Shown: positions 22,740-35,100, counted from the stretch's first letter. The stretch: DNA of 64,000 nucleotides from Oncomelania hupensis (GCA_036898135.1 CM072522.1:14970399-15034398); one strand, 5' to 3'. Notes: generated from the sequence alone by a model not told the origin. Made by a program: numbers and translations.

Positions 22740-23363
22740 TTAGGTTGTGGGGAAACAAAATATTAATTTTTAAAAATTAAATGAGCCCTCACCTAATTCA
22801 GGCTAAACAGATTTGAGGCTGTTTAATTCTTCTCCCACCAACTTCACACAGAAACTACATTTTTTCACGCATGCACACAAGATGGAGATAGAAAACTCAA
22901 CACACTTTTTTGATTAGCCTTTTATTTCGAACAGTTTATTCCATCGCCACACTGAACTCAACATCAAGCACACACCACAGTGTACAAATTTGAAATACAT
23001 GTCACACCGATTATTAGTACTATTTATAGACTCACATGTGCTGTGTGAACTATTTTATTCATAATATTTAGGTATCCATATGAAGACTGTGGATTTTAAA
23101 GCTGTTGTAGCCCTTGGCCAGTCTGTAAAGCTTTATTGCAAAATTACAGTATAACTGTGAACTACCATAGGAGCCAGAATAATTGATTTATTGATTATGG
23201 GCTCTCAACATCAAGAAAAAGAAGACTCCATAACAAAGGCAACATTATTAGCGTTAAGATTCATAATATTGAAACTCAACAGGCCTAGGGCCTTCAACAT
23301 GGAACCACCTAAGTATACCTACGTATGTATGTATGTATGTATGTATGTACTTTGATTTAACCA

Positions 23364-23429
<66 letters not shown>

Positions 23430-23640
23430 TCTCTCACCTTCTCTCTCTCTTTCATTCAATCTAAAATTTGCCACGTTTGAAAGCTTTTGCTGTTCTTATT
23501 TGAAATTTACACATTTTATTTGGATCATATAATATTAAACCTTTAAATTACAGATTATTCTTTTATCAGTGAATACTACTGAGTAATTATAGTAAGTATC
23601 GAATATGTGCTAATAAAAACGTAATTATTCTCAAATACAA
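22740..23640. other. Non-coding stretch with (CT)n
   Basis: No gene recognised. (GTAT)n lies at 23322..23350 and a long (CT)n at 23367..23440. Confidence 0.6.
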
Positions 23641-23814
23641 ACTATTTTCTGATGACAGAATTCAATTTCACCAACTACCTGGATCCTGCCACCAGAATAA
23701 AAGTTAACTTTGCTAGGGGTAAAAAAAAACATTTGCTTTGTGATTGCAAAAATCAAAAATTCTGTTACCTTTAGTTCAAGGTTTCTTTCAAAGAATAATC
23801 TCAAAAGCTGCTGG

Positions 23815-24080
23815 ACCCTATTGCCTAACCACACCTCGTTTGTGTCGACCACATCAAAAGCAAACTCCAACAACCCAACATGCGTCAGCGTCAAGGACAT
23901 AATCAAAAGTTTCGTAAGCTCCAGTGTAGAACCCAGTACCAGCAAAACTGCTTCCTGCCCACAACCGTCAAGGGGTGAAATGATCTATCACAAGAAGTTG
24001 TAGACCCCTGTGTGTTTATGGCCTTCAAGATTCTGTACTGAATGGAGTGCTTCATCTCCACCTACACCCTTCCTTCCATT
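23815..24080 (+). mobile_element. LINE reverse transcriptase C-terminal fragment
   Basis: The frame reading RGHNQKFRKLQCRTQYQQ, then FLPTTVKG, then NDLSQEVVDP resembles the terminal block of LINE reverse transcriptases (TVKxWNxLPxEVV). In-frame stops are present. The clade is not assigned. Confidence 0.5.
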
Positions 24081-24700
24081 CCCATCTTCTCTTCACTGCT
24101 ATGTCCCCTGGTCAGGAAATTTGCTTTTCTTGTTTTCTTAATAGGATTTATATTGTGGCACACTAGTGCAGCACACTCCCTATAAAGTAACAGAATAATC
24201 GGTACGATGATAGTGCTTGTTCAATGGAAGAAGAAGAGAAAGTGTGTTCATGAGCGTATCTGTATGTGGAAATGCTTGTGTATGCATCCATGTGTACAAA
24301 CATTTTGTGTATCTGATACATACATATTTCAACACGGATAGACATGCAGGTATTGAGACTGATCAGACAGGCAGACAGATATACTAATACAGACAGACAG
24401 ATAGAGATCCAGAAAACTTTTTAGGGATTATATTCATTTTGATAACGTTGCTTCACTTGGAACTGAAATTAAAAATGAAGTACAAATAAGGGATAAGTTA
24501 TAAAAAAAACCACACAAAATAACCCCCACAATATAGTATTACAATGTTACATGTTCCAGCCATGGCAATCTGTATTCATTATCATTTTAAAAAAAATTAA
24601 GAAAAAACAAATGAGAATAAACATAACAATAGTACAGGAACGTTTTATGAAAAATTCTAAGTTTATACCAGAAGCATACTAATATAATCATAACAGGATG
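24080..24700. other. Non-coding stretch
   Basis: No gene recognised; AT-rich with short homopolymers. Confidence 0.6.
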
Positions 24701-24965
24701 CTATTACGCGCTTTCTCTTCAATCGAACTCAAACTCAAAGCACAGTGATCTGAAGAGAAATCACTATTGCAGAAGGAGGAACAGAAACCAATGTTCATTT
24801 TGAAAATTTCGATGGCCTGCATCCATTATTGTAAGAAGGGAGAAAAACCTCCGGTGACCTGAAAAGTCTTGTACCGTAGACATGCAAGTTCGTCCCCTGC
24901 AGGGTTTGAACCCGCGACCTTTGGCCTAGGGAACCAGCGACTAAACAACTGTTCCACCATGCACT
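24700..24965 (-). mobile_element. tRNA-derived SINE with L2-like tail
   Basis: The minus-strand head (GGTGGAACAGTTG..., then GGGTTCAAACCC) is tRNA-like with an excellent B box. The body and tail (aggatgctattacgcgctttctcttcaatcgaactc on the plus strand) match 690..1085. The head lies at the right-hand end. Confidence 0.7.
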
Positions 24966-25254
24966 CCAAAACCAAAGCAGTCTACAAATTGTTGCCGTTT
25001 TTGACTCGGAAAGATGGACAGAAAAGACGCACATAGACTGAAACCAGGCAGAACATGCCAGAAAATCCCAAAACTTTGCTATGTGATCCATTTAGTTGCG
25101 AATATTTTAATTTGTGCACTGAATTTAACCTCAAGCAGTCAACACATGTTAGAAATTATAAAACCCTTAACGTCTCATTTTATTGGTCAGAGTTCAACAC
25201 ACAACAAAGCAGCCACACAACGCATTCTACCACGCCAAGCTGTCAATGGCTCTG

Positions 25255-25375
25255 GCACTGTTTAGAGCCAGGCAGCAAGAGAGAGCAAATGGGCAACGCC
25301 CTCATTAAGCTGGCCCAACAAAATTGGAAGGAGGTCCCAAAGGCCTCTCTCTTCAATTGAAAGGTTACGGGAACA
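25255..25375 (-). repeat. Fragment of the 5S-headed SINE family
   Basis: gggcaacgccctcattaagctggccc matches the body of the copy at 34455..34720 (gggcatcaccctcattacgctggccc). No head is present. Confidence 0.5.
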
Positions 25376-25477
25376 TCTTTAATAGAGTCCAAAATATTCC
25401 TGTTCAGCTGAGGTTAACAGTACTTTTTCATTCTCTACTTGCATCCTTTTCTTCTCTGTAGGAAGATGTGGGTGTTA

Positions 25478-26508
25478 CTAGTCCACATCATTAGTAACAG
25501 AACTGTTTGTCCTAACATGGGTCAGTTTGTGTCGTTTCAGGTGTTCAGTCAGTGTGAAAGCTTTGTTACAAAAACCGCACGCGTGAGGTTTCTCGCCAGT
25601 GTGTGTCATCACGTGTATTTTCAAACTGCTCCGCCGCGAGAAAGTTTTATGACAAACATCACACGCATAAGCCTTTCCTGTATGTTTCGTCATGTGCAGT
25701 TTTAAGTGACCGGCTTCAAGGAAAGCTTTACTACAAACATGGCACGCATAATTTCTCTGCCCTGTGTGTACCGTCTTGTGTTTTTTCAAGTGTATCGCCT
25801 GAGTAAACCCTTTGTCGCACACATCACACACATAGTGTTTCTCGCCTGTGTGTATCAATGTGTGTGTATTCAAGTCCGAAAACCGAAGAAAAGCTTTGTT
25901 GCAAAGGGGACAAACATGATTTTTCTCTCCTGCATGTATTAACATATGCTTTTTCAAATTACAGTCCCTTGTGAACGCTCTGTTGCAGACAGCGCAGATG
26001 TGATTTTTCTCTCCCGTGTGTATCACTTTGTGCTCTCTTAAGTGCTGAGCTTGCGTGAAAGTTTTGTTACAGACCTCACACTCGTGGTTTCTCTCTCGAT
26101 CTCCCAAGTGCACCAGCCTGTGTGGTTTCAAGACTTGAGCCAGAATGAAAGCTTTATCACAAACGTCGCACACATGGGTTCTCTCTCCCCTGCGTGGATC
26201 AACTTGTGTGTCTTCAAATTGCCTGCCTGACTAAACACTTTATGACAAACGTCGCACACGTGACAGGCCTTACTGGTGTGAAGCAGCTTGTGCGTCTTCA
26301 TGAACGAAGCGCTTGAGAAAGTCTTGTCACAAATCTCACACACATGACTCTGGTTTTGTGGCCGCTCCCTCTTTGTTCCCCCTCTCACAAAGACGCCGCT
26401 GTTGCAAGTGTCAGATGCAGAAGAGACCAGGACCTTTGATGACTGTGGGGCTGTGGAGCTTATGGCAAGCAATGGACTTTCTGGTTGTGCAGCATGAGTT
26501 GATGGAAG
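25478..26508 (-). CDS. C2H2 zinc-finger terminal exon, ten fingers, frameshifted
   Basis: The exon opens after a pyrimidine-rich TTTTGGGTGACAG acceptor in phase 0 and reads to the stop at 25478. Ten fingers of the form C-x2-C-x12-H-x3-H follow one another, joined by variants of the TGEK linker, so it should bind DNA. The first two fingers (HVCEICDKTF, HVCDVCHKVF) lie in one frame and the other eight in another. The switch is in a GA run (GGGGAGAGAGAACCC) near 26172..26182, consistent with a two-base gain. It is either a real disabling change or an assembly error. The upstream exon 27014..27093 ends in phase 0, matching. There is no KRAB or BTB domain in view. Confidence 0.85.
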
Positions 26509-26509
26509 C

Positions 26510-27010
26510 TGTCACCCAAAACAGAAGAAGAAAAATCCACATAAATTCACCAACAGAAACACTTGTCGTACAGTTTTTGTTCTCTCCCTTTTAAACTGTC
26601 TGTACAGTAGGCCTATGTGTGGCTGTTGTTTCTCCCCCAAGCATTTTCCTCTTTTTCTCAGCTACCTTGAGCATGATTTTCATGGAGAATGGCACTTCAC
26701 AAGCTGACATCAGATCAGATTTTTTATTTAAAGTCCTTTCATTGATAAAATAATATTAGGCTTTCACAAACATACATATGCATAAACATACACACATATA
26801 CACAAGCTGACATCATCATTATAAATCATCATCATCATCATAAATTATCATCATTATCATAAGCATTATAAATCATTATTAGAATCATAAATCATCATCA
26901 TCACCTTCCTCCTCCTCCTCATCATCATCATTTTGGTGTTTTAAAATATTAAACCACTGTTTATCAGCTGTAGCCAGCTCACGAGTTCCCTGAAATAAAG
27001 ACGTTATGCT
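26510..27010. other. Intron of the zinc-finger gene
   Basis: CAT-repeat microsatellite at 26815..26930, otherwise nothing recognised. Confidence 0.6.
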
Positions 27011-27013
27011 TAC

Positions 27014-27093
27014 CTCACTGTTGTCTGGCTGCTGATCAACACCTGTTCCTGGCTTTCCCCACACTGCCTTTGTGGCTGATGGCTCGCTGTTTT
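27014..27093 (-). CDS. Zinc-finger gene, middle exon
   Basis: An 80-base exon, phase 1 in and phase 0 out. It has an ATTGCTATTGCAG acceptor and a strong GAG|GTAAGC donor. It encodes NSEPSATKAVWGKPGTGVDQ and a few more residues with no known domain. Its phases join exactly to the exon at 30686..30931 (ends phase 1) and to the finger exon (starts phase 0). That phase agreement is the main support. Confidence 0.65.
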
Positions 27094-27119
27094 CTGCAAT
27101 AGCAATATTAATTCATAAT

Positions 27120-27290
27120 AATGATGATGATAATGATGATGATGATCATCATCCCTCGCATCATCATCATCATCATCATCATCATAAAATGCCCTCTAAT
27201 CATTCATATATAGCACTTTTCCAGCTCAAGAACTGCTCAAGACGGTGGCTGTTACAGGATCTAACTCAAGACGCCTGAGGCGCCTACTAC
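27120..27290. repeat. GAT/CAT microsatellite and SINE tail fragment
   Basis: GAT/CAT repeats at 27118..27187 are followed by atatatagcacttttccagctcaagaactgctcaag, a fragment of the SINE tail seen complete at 52390..52817. Confidence 0.6.
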
Positions 27291-27449
27291 TACTACTTCT
27301 TTTACCCTACAGAAAATCAGCAGATGTGAAGGAGAACAACAGATGAGACATGAGCGGTGAGCGGATGTTGAAAGATCTCACCCATTATATTGTAATGATC
27401 AGGGTACACATTCTGTATGTTTCGTATTATTTTGTCTCTTTCATTATTA

Positions 27450-27795
27450 GTACTGTATAGTGTAGTGTAAGGTAGTGTAGTGAAGTGTAGTGTAGTATAG
27501 TATAGTATAGTGTAGTATAGTATAGGATAGTATAGTATAGTACTATACTATTATAGTATAGTATAGTATAGTATAGTAAAGCAGTTTTGGCATTATAGGC
27601 TGGTAGCCTTTTGCCCTCTAGTATATTATAGTACAGTATAGTACAGTATAGTATAGTATAGTATAGCAGTTTTGGCATTATAGGCTGGTAGCCTTTTGCC
27701 CTCTAGTATAGTATAGTACAGTATAGTACAGTAGAGTATAGTATAGTATAGCAGTTTTGGCATTATAGGCTGGTAGCCTTTTGCCCTCTAGTTGA
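27450..27795. repeat. TATAG repeat array with an 84 to 87 base unit repeated three times
   Basis: Short TATAG/TGTAG repeats fill 27450..27580. A unit containing cagttttggcattataggct then starts at about 27581, 27665 and 27752, each copy separated by more TATAG repeats. Confidence 0.9.
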
Positions 27796-28315
27796 TGTAC
27801 ATACATATATATATAATCACACTAGTATTGTCACACGGTTTAGGCTTCAGGCAATGGGTCTCTGAGAAATTTGCCTAAACTTATAAGGGGACAGGGAGTT
27901 GGGTGGGAGGGGGGTGAGAGAAGGGTACTCCACAGAAGTCAGTAGAGAATATCTTATGTGAAAGAAATGTTTTTTTTTATAAGCATTGATGCTTGCGATG
28001 GTACCAACTATAAGTTCAGAAACTACTGGTTCAAAACTACCAACACTGCAACCCTAGATTTTAGAACTAGTTTTGGAAATGAATTCTCTGTTAACAAAGG
28101 TAGGTTTCTTCCCATTTCCGTTGCCGACCAACCAAATTGTTGATACCTTTTTTTTTTTTTTTTTTTTCCCGCATGAAGATGTTTTTTCCTGAGGACTTCA
28201 CTCTGGCGTCTTCTCATGCTTTGGAAAATTAGTCCCTTGATTTTTACTAAGCCCAACCGATACACTGACCAGCTGAGAATGCAGCGAAATTGCTATTTGT
28301 ATCTGCAACACAAAT

Positions 28316-28894
28316 ACATTACATTACATTATTATTGCTTTAGGTCCAGCGGACTCTTCCGAGCCAAATCAGGACCGGACAACCCCCGATCCGCATAAAA
28401 GATCTGCTGAAACAACCCTAGTGGTAAAACCGAAAGCTCTCCACCAGCCAGTCACTTTACAATAAAGACAGCCCACGCAGGGGACGGCTGAGGCTTCACC
28501 CCAACTTATCGAACCCCCGTTTACAAAAACAAAATAGAATACAAACATCATTATAAATTATCAACAAAACACATACATATAAAATGCCTACATTGCTAAA
28601 TAATAACATCATAGGAAGCCCTAGTGACCACCTGGCAGAAAGCGTCCAATATTCCCAAGCTGATCCAACAGACCTCACACACAAACAAGGAGTCTTGTCC
28701 CGGAAGAGTTTTCAAGAAAAAAGGTAGGAGACTGGTCTAGCGAAGAAGACGATAGTATAGCAGAGTGATAGAACAGAGCAGGAATGAGAAAGAGCAAATG
28801 AGAAAGACAGCGACAGTGGGAATTTAAAGCACTAAATTTCCAGAAAGTGGGGATACTATTTATACAGAAACCCCCGGCACCCCAACGGGGGGTT
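28316..28894 (-). mobile_element. Non-autonomous retroposon R, copy 1
   Basis: 579 bases flanked by an 11-base target duplication GCAACACAAAT (28305..28315 and 28895..28905). On the minus strand it has a TATAAATAG near its 5' end and ends in CTAAAGCAATAATAATG plus a TGTAA repeat. It is 5'-truncated relative to 62099..62803. Open frames inside are short and not conserved as protein. It fits a non-LTR retroposon without its own enzyme. Confidence 0.85.
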
Positions 28895-29514
28895 GCAACA
28901 CAAATCCACCAATGCAAACCAATGGCAGAAGAGAAAGGGAAGATAGATCTTTTGTATCATTCCCTTATTCCATGGAGGATATCATGACATCTAATAATGA
29001 TAATATCCAACACACCATCAATAAACTCCAGTCCTTTCTCTTTAGTTGAGACACCTTTATCACTGGTGTTCTACACACACTTTTGGTCTCCTGTACCGAC
29101 TATATATATTATTCACATGGGCACCCCAAATGGTTTTTTTTGGAACACAGCACTTGATTTGTGACCAGAGAAAAGAATTGTAGATTGTGGATTCCACTGA
29201 TACACTAAGTCAAATAATGTATTGCTAAGCAAAATAAGCAGCTGGGCCCATTGGTTAACTTTTGCCATAAATTGCTTTTAAAAACAACAACAGGCACCCA
29301 CACAAAACCCCCAACTTCTTATCGTACTTTGCCATAAAAATGTCAACCCCATATGTTTCATATATATTACATTTTATAGTATTGAGTCGTAGTATTATAG
29401 TATTACGTGACTGAAAATGTTCAACCATACATTTCTAATGAAACATCTTTCCACTAATCTGGTTGGGTGGGAGATTGGGTGGGGTGGGGGGGGGGTTAGT
29501 TAGTTATTCATTGT

Positions 29515-30090
29515 TTACAGGGTCCAACGGACTGCAAAGAGCCGAATCAGGACCACAAAATCAAGACCACAACTGCGCTGAAAGAGGACTCGCCCCTGAT
29601 CCACACAAAAGATCTGCCGAAACAACCCCAGTGGCAACACTGAAGCACCCCACCAGCCGGCCACTTCACAATAAAGACATCCCACGCAGGGGACGCTGAG
29701 GTCGAACCCCCACTTACAAAAACAAAACAGAATACAAACATCATTATAAAATATCAACAAAACGCATACATATAAAATGCTTACATTGCCAAATAATAAC
29801 ATCATAGGAAGCCCCAGTGACCACCTGGCAGAAAGCATCCAATATTCCCAAGCTGATCCAACAGACCTCACACACAAATGAGGAGTTTGTCCCAGAAGAG
29901 TTTTCCAGAAAAAGGTAGGTGACTGTTCTAGCAAAGAAGAAGATAGTATAGTAGACTGATAGAACAGAGTAAGAATGAGAAAGAACAAAGGAGAAAGACA
30001 GCGACAGTGGGAATTTAAAGTGGGGATACTATTTATACTGAAACCCCTGACACCCCCATAGGGGGGGGGAGGAGAGTGAGGGGTTGCATC
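29515..30090 (-). mobile_element. Retroposon R, copy 2
   Basis: Same family and orientation as copy 1. Its minus-strand tail ends in an AACTA-type repeat (29495..29515). A poly-G run flanks it at 29483..29494. The long frame across it on the minus strand is not a protein family that I recognise. Confidence 0.8.
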
Positions 30091-30685
30091 TCCCAGATGA
30101 ACCATCATTGTTCAATCACCGTGGGTTACAAACAAACCAGAAAATGAACCTGAGCATCATCATTGCAAATACTGATAAATGGAGATTAGGAGATTCTATA
30201 TCTTTTTGTGTGTTTCCTGACAGTACAGCTCATGTTGGCCACCAGGGGTCACCCATGCTGTGTAGAGAATGAATGTTTCTATTTGAAAGGTTTGAGTGGA
30301 AGTTCTACAGCATTCCGAAATACACTATGGATAAATGTTTTACCTGTGAAGTTGTTATCAGGCGTTCTTTTCCAATGGGTTAAATTTTCACCCATGCCCA
30401 TACAACATTTGTCTGTCATTCCTTTATATTTAGTTAGTTTCCTTTCTTTTACATTTTATTTATTTGTATCTCTTTCTATTTTTTATTTCATTTTTATTAT
30501 TTTTAATGCATTTTGATTTCTTTTAAAAATGTATTTATTGTGATTTTATCCTGTTTATATTTTATTATATATTTTTATAGCTCTTTTCTGTTTTATTACT
30601 ATTTATTTATTTATTCATTTTAAAAGATTTTTTTTTTCAAAAATTCAATGGTGTTCATAATTTATCACAAACTGAATTTATTTAC

Positions 30686-30931
30686 CTTGTCTAACATTCT
30701 CAAAGTACACTGGCAGTTCTCCCTCTGCCTTCACTTCAGACAACACTGGATCATGTGGCTCCATCATGTCACTGTCAGGCTCTGTCTTCACTCTAGACAA
30801 CACTGGGTCGTGTAGCTCCATCATGCCACTCACTGTCAGGCTCTGTCCTTGAACATATGTGGCACTCTGTCTCTTGTCTTTTGATGTACTCCTGCTATAA
30901 AAAGTGTGACAATTTTTTTTCATTCCTGTGA
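30686..30931 (-). CDS. Zinc-finger gene, exon with SUMO-consensus repeats
   Basis: Paralog of 1131..1418. It has the same CAGCAG tandem acceptor followed by TCACAGRA ATG, the same repeat (MMEPHDPVLSxVKxE), the same ending (EGELPVYFEN...RQG) and the same phase-1 donor. It encodes about 80 residues. The first repeat reads RVKTEPDSD and the second EVKAEGE. An in-frame ATG at 30923 could be a start, or a THAP-type exon may splice in from upstream in phase 1, as in the left-hand gene. It splices in phase to 27014..27093 and so to the ten-finger exon. Confidence 0.75.
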
Positions 30932-31059
30932 CTGCTGGACACAAACAAAAAACCAAAACAGTTCCACCACACACTGATGAAAACGTAAAAAGACAAAAAC
31001 AAAAAAAAGAGGTGCACGTTTTAGTTTTGTTATACAACAACATACACCTATCAAACCAT

Positions 31060-31640
31060 TTTTAGAAAAAATTAATAGCTAACTTCACTCTTTTGTGGTA
31101 TTACTTAAATACTTCATATGTAACCAAGCGGTCACTTCTCAAGAGAACCCAACTCAAACCAAACAGTTTCATTTTACCCTCATTAGAGACAAATAAGAAT
31201 TGGTGCCCTGAAAGGCGGGAAGTGTGCTGAGAGCACACAACATTGCCAGCTACTAGTGCCACCACACCCTCTGCAGGTTACTGCCATGAACCTACACAGA
31301 AGGCCAGCTGACAAATGAGCCTTTTGCACCCCCCGGAATGAGAAGACGAAGAGCCAGGCTGGGAGAACATATGTCGCGTTACCTTGTCCTGCATAATCCA
31401 AGGGCTCAAGCACACACCCAAGGATTATCCACCGCAGGAACCACCTGAGGCCAGACTGACAAAAAGGGGGCAAACTCCCTCTGGCAGTCTCCAGGGGGAC
31501 AATCCCTACCATGCGCCACCGGACGCCTCTCCACTCCACTACACTTCACTCATTTTGGAGTATACCTGACACATTGCCAGGTTTCATTATGCTGTCTTCT
31601 CTGTTCTTTTGTACCGATATTTTGCTTAGTTTTATCTCTA
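31060..31640. other. Unrecognised moderately GC-rich stretch
   Basis: 31190..31560 is more GC-rich than its surroundings. Its frames show no family I recognise. It could be an old repeat. Confidence 0.4.
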
Positions 31641-31646
31641 AAATTA

Positions 31647-31649
<3 letters not shown>

Positions 31650-31703
<54 letters not shown>
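31650..31703. repeat. (CT)n microsatellite
   Basis: Uninterrupted CT dinucleotides. Confidence 0.95.
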
Positions 31704-31705
<2 letters not shown>

Positions 31706-31984
31706 GTATATTTAATAAAGAAAGTACTGTAAATTTCGGACTATAAGCAGTGACTTTTTTCCCCAGTTTTAAACCCTGCGGCTAGTTAACAGTGCAGTTT
31801 GTTTGCAGATTTTCCTGATTCCAAGAGCTTCACACCCTCATCTATTCTTAGCTTGTCTGTAACTCATCCTTAACATATTTATTGTTAATGAATTTTTCGA
31901 TAATCTCCATTTTAAAAAAGGGTTAATTGTTCGCTTTGTTACAACGCTGCATACACTGAAGCTAGTAGTTATTTAGTTATTAAT

Positions 31985-32465
31985 TGCTTATAGGGTCCAG
32001 CGGACTGCAAAGAGCTGAATCAGGACCACAAAATCAAGACCACAACTTCGCTGAAAGAGGACTCGCCCCTGATCCGCATAAAAGATCTGCCGAAACAACC
32101 CTAGTGGTAACACTGAAGGCACTCCTCCAGCCGGTCATTTTACAATAAAGACATCCCAAGCAGGGGACGCTGAGGCTATACTCTTAATTTATCTAACCCC
32201 CGTTTACAAAAACAAAATAGAATATAAACATTATAAAATATCAACAAAACACATACATATAAAATGCCTACATTACCAAATATTAACATCATAGGAAGCC
32301 CCAGTGACCACATGGCAGAAAGCGTCCAATATTCCCAAGCTGATCCAACAGACCTCACACACAAAATGAGGAGTTTTTGTCCAGGAAGAGTTTTCAAGAA
32401 AAAAGGTAGGTAACTGGTCTAGTGAAAAAGAAGATAGTATAGTAGATTGATGGAGCAGAGTATAG

Positions 32466-32466
<1 letters not shown>
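31985..32466 (-). mobile_element. Retroposon R, copy 3
   Basis: Same family. On the minus strand its tail reads CCCTATAAGCAATTAATAACTAAATAAC. It is 5'-truncated where it meets the (AAT)n tract at 32467..32515. Confidence 0.8.
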
Positions 32467-32518
<52 letters not shown>

Positions 32519-32519
32519 T

Positions 32520-33430
32520 GCATTTATATATATTTATATATTTGATGCTTGATCAGAAAATAAGTGAAAGAGAGAACAGGGTCTCGCTAGCATGGTAGCT
32601 AGCATCACCATAGAGACGATTGTCGACCACCATGAACTTACAAATAATTTCACCGACCTGAACCACAAACGTGACTACAGCTATATCTGCTTCAAAAATA
32701 TAGGTGAGATCCACATTTAAGTGTTGCGGATTTTTAATTTCCCTTTTTATCATGTAAAACTTAAAATGTTTTCAATTTATTTTGAAGTTGGTCAAGAAGG
32801 GGGAAATGTCTGATTTGAAATAAACATGAAAGCGAAAATAAAGATCGAAGCGGGTAACGTTGGGTTAAATCCTTTACCATAGTTTACTCAGTAGTAAATA
32901 AATCACTGAAAGCACTTAGTCATTCCAACTTATCTGGAGGTTGAGTTGGTCCACGTACTAGAGGTTGTAGAGAAACAAAGCGAAAAAAATAAGCTGCTTT
33001 TATCTTTGAAAAGAGGTAGTTTCATACTCACTGTTAGTAATTGTGACAGTTTTCGACAGAACTAAGGGTATACGTAGAATAGGCGACGGGAGTGGGGAGT
33101 TGAAAGGGGGCTGCTGGTAATAATAATGACTCGATAATAATTCGTATGCAACCCGCGGCATACGAAACTAACACTTTGAATAAACTTGCTTCTTCTTTCC
33201 TCAGTTCCTGGCAGCCATTTGGATCTATCGGTATAAATTTCTAAAAGATATAGGTTACTGGAGTGATCATCAACAATTGAATGGGTTAGTGAGTTCTCAA
33301 GGTAATTAAAACTGCATGGAAATCCTTCAATATTAAACTAAATATTCCCTGCGTACATAGCGTTTAACTCTATTCTAATCACAGGCCCATGAAATATCTT
33401 CAGCTATGTACTCTGTTGATAGATGGTTTA
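32520..33430. other. Non-coding stretch
   Basis: No gene recognised. acaggcccatgaaatatctt near 33384 repeats a string found in the loop of the next feature. Confidence 0.55.
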
Positions 33431-33437
33431 GAGAAGA

Positions 33438-33915
33438 GATCTCAGACACTCTCAATGACGGTTGTTTTTATTCTGCGTGGTTTGAAGATATTGCCTTTTT
33501 TTTCTTTTCCATATATATATATATACTTCTGAATATAGTAAGCTGCTCCGCGATATATACAGAGACCATACATGTCTAACTGTACATACTAATAGTGTAA
33601 CTGTAACTGTAAGAGATAAGCATTGTATGTCATTTTTGTATTGGAACACAGGCCCATGAAATCTCTTCTATCTCTTCTCTAAGCCTGATCCAGCAACAGA
33701 GTGCAGAGAGAAGATATTTGATGGGCCTGTGTTCCAATACAAGTGTGACTGTGACATACACTACCAATCTCTTACTGTTACACTGTTAGATAGACATATG
33801 GTCTCTGTACATATCGCGGAGCAGCTTATCTTATCAAGAAGTATACATGAAAAAAAAAGGCCATATCTTCAAACCACGCAGAGTAAAACAACCGTCACTG
33901 AGAGTGTCTGAGATC
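33438..33915. repeat. Long hairpin-forming inverted repeat
   Basis: The left arm 33438..33657 and right arm 33721..33915 are reverse complements with scattered indels, around a 63-base loop. The outer ends are gatctcagacactctc and gagagtgtctgagatc; the inner ends are ggaacacaggcccat and atgggcctgtgttcc. It could be a foldback transposon or a source of double-stranded RNA. No clear target duplication was found. Confidence 0.85.
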
Positions 33916-34454
33916 CTGACATTGTAACAACATTAGCACACAGACTTTGGGACATTAAGCCTGGTTTTAATCCAATGAACTTTAGGTCACTATCTTATTA
34001 TTAGTTTGGGCAAACCTAGAATTTTGTCTGAATCGGGATGCGATCTGTCTGTACTAGTTAGTATAATTGCCTGAACTGTGCTTAATCAGTTCATGTCTTT
34101 AACCGACTTGCTACTATGCTGTACAAAATAGCTGACAGCTCTATCCCTGCCCAAAGACTTGCTTATTCCATCTGACCAAAATAAATAGACTCGGGGTGAA
34201 ACCCACCCCCTTCTCTTATTACATTTAAACACAGAGCATTCTCCATGGACAAACCACTGCCAGAACAGATCAATATGAAAATTCTTCGTCCCGACCCCAG
34301 TGGAATGGAACCCACTCCCTAACGAAGTCGTAATCATGGTCGGAAATGGTTTCTACGGCTGACCCATCAATCGACCATCACCTACATGAATCCTGATCCA
34401 GATCCATAGATACAGATGTACAGACAAGGCTGATCTAACAAAACTAGGTCACAC

Positions 34455-34720
34455 TTGATTCAACTATTTTGTGTAGTCATTGTTATACTCTAATTTCATA
34501 AAATTGGATGGGTGACCGCAAAATGTGAAGCGACAAATAACAACACCCCCAGTTGACTCAACTGTGACTGAGTACCTACTCTCTTAAGGGTGGGGAAGGT
34601 AAAGCAGTGAGGGAGAGAGATGGGCATCACCCTCATTACGCTGGCCCAAGATAAGTGTGATCTCCAACATCACGCTCCCCTATGGCCACAAGGCTATGGG
34701 ACTACCTTTACCTTTTTTTA
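34455..34720 (+). mobile_element. 5S rRNA-derived SINE (SINE3-like)
   Basis: The head contains TTGGATGGGTGACCGC, the 5S rRNA internal control region motif. The body (ccccagttgactcaactgtgactgagtacct) matches the copy at 35800..36045, and it ends in ctatgggactacctttacctttt. The 5S-type head plus shared body is seen in two copies. Confidence 0.65.
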
Positions 34721-34989
34721 AACCTTCATAAAATGACCTTTGCCACTCCTGTACACCGTTATGCAGCAGCTGGATGGTGATCAATGTTCAATACATTGCA
34801 GAAATTATAATGATAGTGATGCAAATGTTCACAAAGTAATTAGATTTATAATCTACATAATTTGATTGGAGTTCTGGCATTGGAGTGGGAAGCGTTTGGG
34901 ACCTCCTTTTTCTCTAGGCCGAATTAATGAGCTATGAGGGCTGTGCCTGTCTCCTTTCCGGCGCAGCTTCACCTTCCACAGGTCTAAAC

Positions 34990-35098
34990 AGATCCGGGTG
35001 ATCGTTTAACCAGCAAACTCCATCTTTCTCTGCCCTCAGGAACCCTCATGGCTTCGTTCAGTGTCAAGCCATTCTTTTCTGTCTCCCTCTTCTTCTTA
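34990..35098 (-). mobile_element. Inverted LINE 3' fragment
   Basis: On the minus strand it encodes GLTLNEAMR and ERWSLLVKRS of the (GGATA)n-tailed LINE family. It abuts copy 3 on the plus strand. Confidence 0.75.
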
Positions 35099-35100
35099 CC

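Noticed and set aside
24840..24965. tRNA gene on the minus strand
   Set aside because: The B box is good, but the acceptor stem does not close and the body is a repeated SINE.
27427..27678. Tyr/Leu/Thr-rich minus-strand frame
   Set aside because: It is produced by TATAG repeats.
29515..30108. 197-residue minus-strand frame
   Set aside because: It overlaps retroposon R, and other R copies do not keep the frame.
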